This document shows positions 47,968 through 59,582 of a DNA stretch of 64,000 bases, piece by piece. Origin of the DNA: Manihot esculenta (taxonomy: Eukaryota > Streptophyta > Magnoliopsida > Malpighiales > Euphorbiaceae); assembly GCF_001659605.2 (NCBI RefSeq), contig NC_035174.2, positions 27,291,027 to 27,355,026 of the forward strand. Reading direction: 5' to 3'. The notes under the pieces are model-generated. The model had not been told where the DNA came from. It saw nothing but the letters and a program-made list of their open reading frames with translations, and searched no databases. Within the stretch, counting starts at the first letter, position 1. Each line of letters starts with the position of its first letter. The position numbers were made by a program, and so were the translations under genes.

Positions 47968-48033
47968 TAGGTTCATATGATCGGACCTAGAGTGTCGGGC
48001 TCATAGATGTTATAGAAGGTCAAGCACAATAGG

Positions 48034-50232
48034 TGTGACGACCCGAAAATCGGACCGCTACCGGCGCTAGGATCCAGATCGGCTCAAGGCCGCCGGGACC
48101 CGTAGCAAGCCTGACATATAACCTGTAAACCTGTATAATCCCATACATGATCAACAACATGCATAAAAGTTTAAACTTTTCTTTCATTCGTTCCTCATAC
48201 ACCAAACTCAACCTGTGCATGCACTAAACATAATCATACACTTGACCCCTCTGTGGGATCTCATCAATGCCCCAATGGGCGATATACATGCATTGAGTTG
48301 GCTAACATCTGTATCATCAAATATCTAAGATCATGCATCAACAAGGGATTACAATACTCATAGGGTCAAGCACATCTATAACCTCAATATACCTCATTAC
48401 ATAACATACTGTAATCTCTTACATTACATTATAGTACAACTGTCATGTCCACAATCTAACTATTACATAAACATACTTCAAAACTCTGGCTAACCTCCTG
48501 GTCTACCCTGTACCTGCACATCTGGGGTTAGGGGAGAGGGGTGAGCTACAAGCCCAGTGAGCAGAATAGTGAAATCATATATTAAAATTTCATGCCATTA
48601 TGTAATGCAACACATCACAACTAATCACATCACGGATGGTATTGTCACCAATAGTCCTCTACATAGTCCAACTGTGCCGGGACGTAGAATGGATACAACC
48701 GGTCTTTCCCTTATCATAACATATCATGACATACCAATGTGCCAGGGACGTAGAATGGGTACAACCTGGACTTTCTCTTACATCGTGCCAGGGACGTAGA
48801 ATGGGTACAACCTAGACTTCCATACTATATCATGCCGTAACATCATCATGCCATATGAGGACTAAAGGATCATCCAATAACCAATCCACATCAACATTAT
48901 AAATGCAATGCAACATATTCGTGAATACTAATGCAAACAACCTACTATATCTCATGGCATTCATGATGCATGGATCATGCTCGAAATTCGTATTTCATTT
49001 ATTTTGAAACTTAAGGTTTATTCCACTCACCTCTGGCTAGCTCTGACAAACTCTGTAGCAGCTGGCTCACTGCTGGGGTCCTCGGTTCCTCGGGTCCGAA
49101 CCTACACAGGTGGACTCCAATGAGGGACCAAACATACATAAACATAACTCTAATATACTCCCCAAAAACCCCCTAAAACATCATAAAACAACTACATAAA
49201 AACATGCAAGAAATGGCTGGACAGGGCACTTTCGGCGGCAGGTTCGGCGGCCGAAAGTCCCTCCAGAGCCGAAAGTCAGGCAGGTTCGGCGGCACCTTCG
49301 GCGGCCGAAAGTCCCAGACAGAGACGAAAGTCTCTTTTCGGGGGCAACTTCGGCAGCCGAAAGGCCTGCCTCCCCAGCCATGTTCGGCGGCCGAAAGTGC
49401 CTTCGGCTGCCGAACCTGGTTTCTGCCAAAGGGCAGAAACTTGGCTCCTTTATGCACATTTGCCTCCTAACTCTTCCAACATGCATAAAACTCAACCAAA
49501 ACACGCATACAAGTTCCTAGGGGCCTCAAACAACATATACCCCAACTACAACACTTCAAACATACTCAAACATGCCACATTGTTCACAAATCACATAAAA
49601 CCTAACATTTGCTTAAAAACTCATACAACCCTATACATGCCATTCTACCCCATAAAACAACTTAAAACTTACTTAAAACATATATTGAGCTTAAAATCGG
49701 CTCTTACCTCTTAGAGATCGAGAGGGAGACGACCTAAACTCGGAGATCCAAGCAAAAGAGCTCCTGAGTTCCCAAAGCTCCAAAACTTGACTTAAATGCT
49801 CAAAACTTGCAATGAGAGGTGAAAACTCAAGAAAAATGGAGGAGATTTGAAGAAAGAACACAAGATCTGGGGAGAGGGAGGTCGGAAGCTAGCTATGGCC
49901 GAAAATGGGAGAAAGCTCGCCCATTTCGGCTAAGTGACCCTTTTATAGTGGCTGGCCAGGCCACGTTCGGGGGCCGAAAGTGCTTCCGCATGCATGTCAT
50001 GTTCGGCGGCCGAACTTGACTTTCGGCGGCCGAACTTGACTTTCGGCGGCCGAACCTGGGTTTTCCTCCAAAGACTTTTCATGCAAAAAATCATTAAATT
50101 TTCATACTTAAAACCATGAATTACCTTAAAACATTTTATGAAAACATGTTTCTACCCTACTAGAGGCTTCCGACATCCGAGATTCCACCGGACGGTAGGA
50201 ATTCCGATACCGGAGTCTAGCCGGGTATTACA
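48034..50232 (-). mobile_element. Solo LTR of a Gypsy-1/2 relative, reversed, TSD ATAGG
   Basis: 2199 bp starting TGTGACGACCCG and ending GGGTATTACA on the plus strand, that is, a complete reversed LTR of the TGTAATACCCGG...CGTCACA type. It is flanked by ATAGG (48029-48033 and 50233-50237). TATAAAA on the minus strand is at 49941-49947, with GGCCGCCGAA palindromes on both sides. It is similar to, but clearly diverged from, the LTRs of the host element, so it came from another subfamily and then lost its interior by LTR-LTR recombination. Confidence 0.93.
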
Positions 50233-50425
50233 ATAGGAAAGATCATGTCCACTAGCATAGGATGTGGAGTCCTGTCTTGTTTGATGATGTGAAATGCCAT
50301 GATTATATACATATGCATTAATGCTATGATATGAATGATATGTATGTGATGCGGGTTCATGTGTTCCCACATGAACCATATGATGCTAATGTTTGTGTGA
50401 TGTGTACTGTTTTTCAGAAAACAGG

Positions 50426-53400
50426 ATGAGAGGAACTCGTCGATCTGCACGATTGACTGGAGTACCACCTGAGGATGAGGGCACGAGCGCCCGTCCTCCT
50501 GCATTGCCTAGGGCAATGTCATGTAGATCAAGCAGAGAAAGAGTATCAAGGGACCCTAGAAGGTCTTTTGATGCTAGCAGAAGGGGGACAGATAGAGGAG
50601 GAAGTTCTTCAGATGTGAGGGAGGTTATGGAAGAGGACTAGAGGAAGGATGGGAATCTGGATATCAGCATGTCGGAAGAAGGGACAGGGGAGTCACACGG
50701 AGGCGCTCAGGCCTCGGGGTATGGTTTTCCACCCCATTATCCACCCTTCCCACAGGGTTCAGGGTATCCGATGGGAGGCACATCAAATTACTCCAGCTTT
50801 AACCCCTACCCTACCTACATGCCTTATCCACCTTTCTATCCACCTCACCCACAGTACCCAGCTTATCCACCCTCACCCTTCTATTCTAACCCAGCAAACC
50901 CCACCACGGGGAATGCTGCACCCCCACCTCCACCACCTACAGAACCAGCAGCCCCAGTTGCTCAACCTTCTAGACCTAGCTCAGCCGGTGGGAGCAAGGT
51001 GAAGATGACAGATTACCTTAAGTTGGATGCTCCCAAGTACAAGTCAGGGATGATCCCTTTGAGTACCTGAGGGTAGTGAAGACGATAACTGATGAGCTAG
51101 GGGCAGATGACAGCAGGGCCATTCAGATGGCAGGGTTCACTTTAAAGTGCAAAAAGGCACGGGAATGGTTCAAGTGTTATGTGGACCCAAGACTAGACGG
51201 CATGACATGGGAGGAATTTGCAAACGAGTTTGCTGGATGGGCTTTTCCAGACAGTTCCAGAGAACTAAAGATGATTGAGTTTAAGCAGCTGAGGCAGACA
51301 GAACACATGAGTGTAGAGGAGTACACGGATAAATTCTTGGAGCTATTGCCTTTTTCAGGGCAAGCTCTAGATATAGATTCAAAGAAAGCCAAGAGATATG
51401 TTATGAAACTGCATTCTAGGTACTCCTCTTTGATTCAGTCAGTTGAGAGGGAAAGTTTCAACACTGTGGTGGATATGGCTCGAAGGATGGAGGCTAGTGC
51501 TATAATTGAGGGGTCAGTGAAGCAGTTAGTGACCCAGTCTTCAAGAGTTAAGACCCCAGGCAGAGGAGGGCCAGGTCCCTCTTCTCAGAGCTCAGGTAGC
51601 AAGAGGTGGAGTAACACCACCAAGAAGCCGAAGAAGAACAAGTTCTGGAGTAAGTTGAAATTCGGTCTGGGATTAGGCGGTGGCTCGAGTTCAGGCTCAA
51701 ATGGTACAGAATGCCTAAGGTGTGGGAAGCCACACAAGGGAGTGTGTCGGGCTGGGACTAATGCATGTTTCAGATGTGGACAGAAGGGACACATGGCTCG
51801 GGAGTGTCCTAGAGCACCTTTTATGGGCCAGCCCTAGCAGACAGCTTTCGGTAGTGTGGCACAGCTAGCAGCTCCAGCCACAACTCAGGGCAGTGGCAGA
51901 GGTAGAGGGAGAGGGGCAGCCTCTTCTTCTGGTTTTCGAGGTGAAGGTCCATCAGCTCCAGCCAGGATCTTCACCATGACATAGCAGGAGGCTAACACAT
52001 CCAACACCGTGGTGTCAGGTAATCTCATCATTGGGTGTTCTAATATGTATGCATTAATGGACCCAGGTGCATCTCATTCTTTTATTGCTCCGAGAGCCGT
52101 TCAGAGGTTGGGTCTGATGGTCTCTGGGTTAGAGTGTCCCCTATGGGTCAGTGGACCTAAGTGTGACCCGTCAGTGGCAGAGTCAGTCTGCCAGTACAGT
52201 CCAGTTTTTGTTGAGGGAAGATGCCTCTCCACCGACCTTGTGGTTCTAGATTTGACAGACTTTGACGTCATTCTAGGGATGGATTGGCTATCTACCCATG
52301 GTGCTACCTTGGACTGCAGAGACAAGGTAGTCAGGTTCAGAGATCAGAACGGGTCAGAGGTCGTCTTCAGAGGAGACAAGAGGGGTACACCTAGAGGTCT
52401 GATATCAGCTCTTCAGGCTCATAGGTTGCTTAGGAAGGGATGTCAGGGGTATTTGGCTCATGTGAGAGAGCTAGTTAGTCAGGTCAGGGAGCCAGCCTCA
52501 GTGCCAGTTGTCAGAGAATTTCAGGATGTTTTTCCAGAGGAACTTCCAGGACTACCACCTGCTAGGGAGATAGAGTTTGAAATCGAATTGATGCCTGGAA
52601 CTAGACCGATCTCTATTCCTCCCTACAGGATGGCTCCAGCTGAGTTGAAGGAATTGAAAGAACAGTTGCAAGAGCTGGTAGAAAAGGGCTTCATCCGACA
52701 GAGTACCTCACCTTGGGGTGCTCCAGTCTTGTTTGTGAGAAAGAAGGATGGATCCCTTAGACTTTTTATCGACTACAGGCAGTTGAACAAAGTCACTACC
52801 AAGAATAGGTACCATCTGCCAAGGATCGATGATCTATTCGACCAGTTAGCAGGAGCGGTTTGTTTTTCCAAAATAGATCTGAGGTCCGGGTACCATCAGC
52901 TGAGGATTAGAGAAGAGGATGTGCCAAAGACAGCTTTCAGAACCAGATATGGGCATTTTGAGTTCCTTGTAATGCCGTTCGGATTAACCAACGCCCCTAC
53001 AGCATTCATGGATCTCATGAACAGAGTGTTTAGCCAATACCTGGATCACTTTGTGATTGTCTTCATAGATGATATCTTAGTGTATTCCAGGAACGCAGAG
53101 GAGCATGCCCATCATCTGAGGTTGGTTCTGTAGACCTTGAGGGAACATGGCTTGTATGCCAAGTTCGCCAAGTGTGAGTTCTGGCTGAGGAGCATCTCTT
53201 TCTTGGGTCATGTAGTGTCAGAGGATGGAATAGAGGTAGACCCCAAAAAGATAGAAGCTGTGGCTAACTGGCCTAGACCCACTTCAGTGACAGAGATTAG
53301 AAGTTTCTTGGGTTTGGCAGGTTACTACAGGAGGTTCGTTCAGGACTTCTCAAAAATTGCAGCTCCTCTGACCAGACTAACTAGGAAGAATCAGAAGTTT

Positions 53401-55404
53401 GTGTGGGCTGACCAGTGCGAAGAGAGTTTTGAAGAGCTTAAGAAGAGGTTAACGTCAGCACCAGTGTTAGCTTTGCCAGCTAGCAATGAGGATTTCACAG
53501 TTTTCTGTGATGCATCCCGAGTGGGTTTGGGTTGTGTGTTAATGCAGAATGAAAGGGTGATTGCTTATGCTTCTAGACAGTTGAAGAAGCATGAGTTGAA
53601 TTACCCCACACATGACCTGGAGATGGCAACAGTAATCTTTGCACTCAAGATGTGGAGGCACTACCTCTATGGGGTTAAATGTGAGATCTTCACAGATCAT
53701 AAGAGCCTGCAGTACATCCTGAGTCAAAGAGATTTGAACTTGAGACAGAGAAGATGGGTAGAGCTGCTGAGTGATTATGATTGCAAGATTCAGTACCATC
53801 CGGGTAAGGCGAATGTTGTGGCAGATGCTCTAAGCCGGAAATCACTAGGCAGTCTATCCCACGTCACGGCGGAGAAAAGACCAGTGGTGAAGGAGTTTTA
53901 CAAGCTCATTGATGAAAGTCTACAGTTGGAGTTGTCTGGTACAGGTGCATTGATTGCTCAGATGAGAGTGGCACCCGTGTTTCTGGAATAGGTGGCTCAG
54001 AAACAGCATGAGGACCCAGAGTTAGTGAAGATTGCCAGGACTGTTCAGTCAGGCAAAGATAGTGAGTTCAGATTCGACAGCAAGGGGATCCTCCGCTATG
54101 GGAGCAGACTATGTGTACCAGATGACATAGGGCTAAAAGGAGACATTATGAGAGAGGCTCATAATGCAAGATACAGCGTTCACCCCGGAGCCACCAAGAT
54201 GTATCAAGATCTGAAGAAGGTTTATTGGTGGCCAGCTATGAAGAGAAAAGTGGCACAGTTTGTGTCAGCCTGCGAAGTGTGTCAGAGGGTGAAGCTGGAA
54301 CATCAGAAGCCGGCTGGAATGCTTAACCCGCTACCTATTTCAGAGTGGAAATGGGAGAATATAGCTATGGACTTCGTAGTGGGGTTACCGGCGACGTCCA
54401 ACAGTTTGGACTCCATATGGGTGATTGTGGACAGACTCACCAAATCTGCTCACTTCATCCCTGTCAGGAGTGGCTATTCTGTGGACAAGTTGGCGCAAGT
54501 GTATGTTGAGGAGATCGTCAGGCTACATGGGGTTCCTGTTTCAATAGTGTCCGATAGAGGACCCCAGTTCACCTCCAGATTTTGGCGGAGTCTACAAAAT
54601 GCCATGGGTACCAGGTTGGATTTTAGCACTGCTTTCCATCCACAGACGGACGGACAATCAGAAAGGACCATCCAGACAATAGAGGATATGCTCAGAATGT
54701 GTGTGCTGGACTTTGGCGGTTCTTGGAGGCAATATCTACCTTTGGTGGAGTTTGCCTACAATAACAGCCATCATGCTAGCATCGGGATGGCTCCATATGA
54801 AGCTTTGTATGGGAGAAAGTGCAGATCACCTGTTTGCTGGGAAGAGGTTGGAGAAAAGGCCTTGGCAAGGCCTGAGCTAGTAGAGATCACCAGTAGAGTG
54901 GTACCCATAATCAGAGAAAGGATCAAGACTGCTGTAAGCAGACAGAAGAGTTATGCAGACATCCGCAGAAGGCAAGTAGATTTTCAGGAGGGGGATCTGG
55001 TATTGATCAAGGTGTCTCCTATGAAAGGAGTGGTTCGCTTTGGAAAGAAAGGTAAACTAGCCCCACGATACATCGGACCCTTCGAAATCTTGCAAAAGAT
55101 TGGGAATGTGTCGTACAAGCTGGATTTACCTGCTTCAATGGAAAGAATCCATCCAGTTTTCCATGTTTCCATGTTGAGGAAGTTTGTGTCAGATCCCGGC
55201 AAGGTTCTTAGTGAGCCTGATGTGGAGATCCAAGAAGATCTCACTTATGTTGAGCAGCCAATACGGATCATAGACACCCAGATCAGGAAGCTGAGAAACA
55301 AGGAAATCCCGATGGTGAAAGTCCTGTGGAACCACCACAATTTGGAAGAATGCACTTGGGAGACACGGGAGTCCATGCTCCAGCAGTACCCTTATCCCTT
55401 CTGA
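50426..55404 (+). pseudogene. Gypsy-2 gag-pol, five CAG-to-TAG stops and one frameshift
   Basis: Same domain order as Gypsy-1: [19 protein letters not shown] start, Pro/Tyr-rich linker, gag, zinc knuckle CFRCGQKGHMAREC (about 51768), protease DPGASHSF (about 52061), RT with FIDDILVYS (about 53065), RNase H, integrase and the chromodomain-like end at 55404. Premature stops at 50639, 51835, 51982, 53131 and 53989 are each TAG where Gypsy-1 has CAG. One G is missing near 51049 (TCAGGGATG against TCAGGGGATG), shifting the frame. Everything else is well conserved, so the decay is recent. Confidence 0.95.
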
Positions 55405-55467
55405 GGTTAGTTTTACGTGTGTTTTATGTGTATGATGTTGTGTTATGCCTTGCTTGTACTAGTTGAG

Positions 55468-55504
55468 GAACATTCGAGGACGAATGTTCTTAAGGGGGGA
55501 AGAA
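55468..55504 (+). other. Gypsy-2 stem-loop and polypurine tract
   Basis: A perfect 9-bp inverted repeat GAACATTCG / CGAATGTTC around AGGA (55468-55489) precedes the polypurine tract AAGGGGGGAAGAA (55492-55504) and the 3' LTR. Confidence 0.75.
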
Positions 55505-57794
55505 TGTAATACCCGGCTAGACTCCGATATCGGAATTCCTACCGTCCGGTGGAATCTCGGGTGTCGGAGACCTCTAAAAGGGGTAAAACCATATTTTTAT
55601 AAAATATTTTAATGTGTTTTATGTTTTTAATCCAGAAAGAAATGAGTTTTTGCATGAAAATAGCCTTGGAGGAAAACTCAGGTTCGGCCGCCGAACATGC
55701 ATGCCTTCGGGAGCGCTTTTAGGCCCCCGAAAGCATAAGTGAGGGAAGTTCAGGTTTGGCCGCCGAACCTTATGTTCGGCCGCCGAACATAGCATGCATG
55801 CGGAGGCACGTTCGGCTCCCGAATGTGGCCTGGCCAGCCACCTATAAAAGGGTCCCTTAGCCGAAAACGGGCGAGCTTTTCCCCCATTTTCGGCCAAGGT
55901 AAGCTCTCCGCCGCCCCTCACCGATCTTGAGTTTCTTTCTTCAAATCTTTCACGATTTTCACTAGTTTTCACTTCGTTTTGAAGATTTTTGAGCAAAAGA
56001 ACAAGTTTTTGAGCTTGGAGACCCAAGGAGCTAAATCTCTCCCAACTCCAAGTTAGATCGCCTCTACTTTCGATCTTCAAAAGGTAAGAGTCGATCTCTA
56101 GCTTTTGATGTGTTTTAAACAAGTTTTATACAAGTATATGGAGTAGAAATGCATGTTTAGGTTGTTTTGAGTTTATGGGTTTAATGTGTGTTCATGAGCA
56201 ATGTGGGTATGTTTGATGTGTTGAAGTTGGGGTTTAGGCTAGTTTGAGACCCCTATGAACTGGTATGCTTGATTGTGTATGATTGGGAGTGTTGTAGAAT
56301 AGGTTTATGCATGTTTGAAAGGTTTGGGAGGCGTTTGTGCATGTTGGAGCTGAGTTTCTGCCACTTTGGAGAAACTCAGGTTCGACCGCCGAAGGAACTT
56401 TCGGCCGCCGAACCCGCTTGTGGAGGCAGCCTTCGGCTGCCGAAGCCTGCCCCCGAAAGAGGACTTTCGTCTCTGGAGGGCAGTTTCGGCCGCCGAAAGT
56501 GCCGCCGAACATGCATGAGTTTCGTCTCTGTCTGGGAGTTTCGGCCGCCGAAGGTGCCGCCGAACCTGCCTGACTTGCGGCTCTGGAGGGACTTTCGGCC
56601 GCCGAACCTGCCGCCGAAAGTGCCCTGTCCAGCCTTCCTTTGCATGTTTTTCTATGATTGTTTCATGATGTTCTAGGGGGTTTTTGGGGAGTAGTTTAGA
56701 GTTATGTTCATGTATGTTTGGTCCCTCATTTGAGTCCACCTGTGTAGGTTCGGACCCGAGGAACCGAGGACCCCAGCAGTGAGTCAGCTGCTCCAGTGTC
56801 TGGTCAGAGCTATCCAGAGGTGAGTGGAATAACTCATTACGTTTTAAAGCAAATAATGGACATTTAGCATGATTCACGCATCATTAATGCCATGAGATAT
56901 ACTAGGTTGTTTGCATTAGAATTCACAAATATGTTGCATTGCATATTTTGTTGTTGATGTGGATGAACGTTGGATGATTCATAGCTCTCGACCTATGATG
57001 TGACGATATGATATGTACGGTATGGAATGAAAGACCAGTGGAACCCATTCTACGTTCGCTGGCACTATGTAAGAGAAAGACCAGGACCCATTCTACGTTC
57101 TGGCACATTGGAATGTTATGTTATGCTATGTAAGGGAAAGACCAGGACCCATTCTACGTTCTGGCACTATTGGATATGTAGAGGGATACTGGTGACAAGT
57201 TCATCCTTGATGTGTTATGTTTGTGATGTGATGCATTCCATGAAAGCATGAAATGTTAATATAATATTTTTATTATTCTGCTCACTGGGCTCTAGTAGCT
57301 CACCCCTCTCCCTAATCCCCCAAGTTTGCAGGTACGGGCTAGGCAGAGAAGTCGAGATGAATGAAGTCATGTGTATGTAATAGATAGAATGTGGACATGA
57401 TAAATTGTAAAATGATATATTGTTATGTCATGTAAACGTTGATTTTGAGATTGAGGTTTAGAAGTTGTGCTTGACCGAGTTTGTATAGAAATCCCTTTTG
57501 TAAACATGATCTATGTTTTATGATGTTATGTTCCACCAAGCTTGTGTAGGATGAGATGCCCCATTGGAGCATTTGATGAGAGCTCCAGTGTGGGGTTTAT
57601 GTTTATGTATATGTTTATGGGCATGCACAGGTTGAGCTTGGTAAAAGAAAAGTTCAAAATTTTATGTATGTTGTTGATCATGTATGGGATTAAACAGGTT
57701 TACAGGTTGTATGTCAGGCTTGCTACGGGTCCCGGCGGCCTTAAGCCGACCTGGTTCCTAGTGCCGGTAGCGGTCCGGCTTCCGGGTCGTTACA
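55505..57794 (+). repeat. Gypsy-2 3' LTR
   Basis: 2290 bp, starts TGTAATACCCGG and ends GGGTCGTTACA; TATAAAA at 55843-55849. It is shorter than the 5' LTR by 101 bp. Fewer 20-bp repeat units, one palindrome fewer in the upstream pair and one G account for all of that. Confidence 0.95.
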
Positions 57795-58790
57795 CTAAAA
57801 TAGTCTTTTCAATTCCTTCCCCTTATACATTTTCTTCCAATTTTCATATGTGTCTGGCAAAATTACGGTGCTCTGCATGAGGTATTAAATCTTTAATTGC
57901 ATTAGTTAATCCCTGCACAAAAGAAACAAATTATTCACTAATATATCAATATGAAATTAAAATAGATAAAGAAAATTCACAAGTATGATAGTTGAGTTTA
58001 CTTTCTGTTGATAAAATATGAATATTGAGATCCTCAAATAATCTCTCTAGATACCATCTCCAACTATTTTTATTTTCCCTTTCTATAACGCACCAAGAGA
58101 TGGAAAATATTTGATTATTTCTATCTCTGCCTACTCCACTTAAAAGTGCTCCACCCATGTCGGTCTTCAAAAAAAAATCCATCTAAACATGTAAACCCTT
58201 CCATATAGCCTTTTTTCAAGCTTGAAAACCTAATATATAGTCTCTTGAATACTGGACTACCCTAAACCCCTAAGCTTTTGTCATTAGCTCAAAATTCCCT
58301 TCAATATCTACTTTTTTGAGTTCAACTATGTATGAATCTAATTTTGCATAAAGACCATCCAATTACCTCTTGATATGGCTAAAACTTTTGCCCTTGCCTT
58401 GTAGCATAGCCATTTATTAACTTTTATGCATACTTATCTTACATATCAGATATCATTTTATCAACTTCATAGTTTGGGTTCCTTCTAAGCCTATACATAA
58501 CTTCATTACCTATCCAATTTGATGTGGCAAGCCTATTGGTTAAGATCCTATAACAGCAATTATTGGCATTATATATCTTATTTTCCAATGTCTTTTCCCC
58601 TTTAGGCTGAGATGCATAAACCATTCACGGATATAAATCTTTGCATCTTGCTTTCACTCTCAACTCATTCATTATTGTCCATTTAATATTGTAGTCATTA
58701 CTTATGGCATACTTTCTTATGCATTCTTTGAATTGATGGACATTTCCAAACATCCCTACTTCAAAAGTTAGTGTACTATGATTGCACCTT
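57795..58790 (-). pseudogene. Mutator-like transposase pseudogene, N-terminal and catalytic part
   Basis: Minus strand, right to left: a MuDR N-terminal trace (GMFGNVHQFKECIRKYAI, about 58690-58750; then KGEKTLENKIYNANNCCYRI and ATSNWIGNEVMYRLRRNP, 58480-58600), the catalytic region (MDFFLKTDMGGALLSGVGRD, NNQIFSISWCVIERE, WRWYLERLFEDL; 58040-58182), and LTNAIKDLIPHAEHRNFARH with YKGKELKRLF (57800-57915). The last segment continues at 45559 once Gypsy-2 is removed. Acidic catalytic residues appear partly kept but stops occur throughout. Confidence 0.85.
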
Positions 58791-58799
58791 ATAAACTAA

Positions 58800-59582
58800 C
58801 TTCTATTTATTTTTTTTATAATAGGGTTTGATAATCTGAGATCCAAAAAATAGGGATTACAAGGCGTTCTGTTAGCTTAGCTCAAAAAGAAAGAGAAAAA
58901 AAGCCCCCCTTGAAGGGAATGTTTCTTCCTTTTATCTGTTTCCATTGTCTGCCAGTGACGTGTAATGGCCTGCCTTCCATTGGGCCACCTGTCTCTGCAA
59001 TACTGATACGATCGTACGAGGATATTAGATTTCTGCTCCATACGTAACAGCTTCTGATTTTTTCTGGGGGCGCATGCGGATGGTCCCGTAAGGTGAATGG
59101 GCTGAACTCCTTCCTGGTTCTGAGCCGGACCGGAAGATAAGGTTAAAACTGAGCCCAGAGAGGGGCTACTCGATAGGCCGTATGGGTTGGGCTGGCCTGA
59201 TTGAGAAATTCAGATGGAGCCTGGTCTTAAGGCAGAACGGGCCGGACCTGGTTCACGCGGGAGACTTGAAGGCTTCCAAATAATGGGCTGGTACCATGGG
59301 CCTGGCCCTAGACCGGGGTGAAGAGATCCAACGGTCATCAATTGCTCCTTTACCCTCTCATCAGTTATTGTCCTACTGATGAGGGGGTAAATATCGAGAG
59401 TAATAATGACCGTGCCGCCCCAAGACAAAACTGCTCAAAACATCTTTTCAGCTCTTCATTATTTCAAATTTCATTTCCTGTCAGTTTCCTCAGAACGTTC
59501 GCTCTTCTCTGCTCTACTGCTCTTTTTGCTTTCCTTTGCTCATTTGCCCTAATCGCTTTTCAGGTACGCCTCTTCTTTTACC
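58800..59582 (+). other. Upstream region of the gypsy-type-domain pseudogene
   Basis: Less AT-rich than the flanks from about 58850 on. Probably the LTR or leader of the element that holds the next gene, since composition changes abruptly at about 58846, but I cannot find its partner inside the window. A pyrimidine-rich stretch at 59440-59570 directly precedes the start codon. Confidence 0.4.

Larger units (their letters stand above)
45560..57794 (+). mobile_element. Gypsy-2: Ty3/gypsy chromovirus-type element, TSD CTAAA
   Basis: Same family as Gypsy-1 but a distinct subfamily. LTRs of 2391 and 2290 bp, initiator-Met primer site at 47954-47967, damaged gag-pol, polypurine tract at 55492-55504, and CTAAA at 45555-45559 and 57795-57799. 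It lies inside the minus-strand MULE transposase. A reversed solo LTR (48034-50232) sits in its leader between primer site and gag. With five stops and a frameshift it is non-autonomous, though intact LTRs could still be served in trans. Confidence 0.95.

Noticed and set aside
15568..57794. Endogenous pararetrovirus as explanation for the RT/RNase H frames
   Set aside because: Both elements have LTRs, integrase and 5-bp target duplications, and show no movement-protein or coat-type region.
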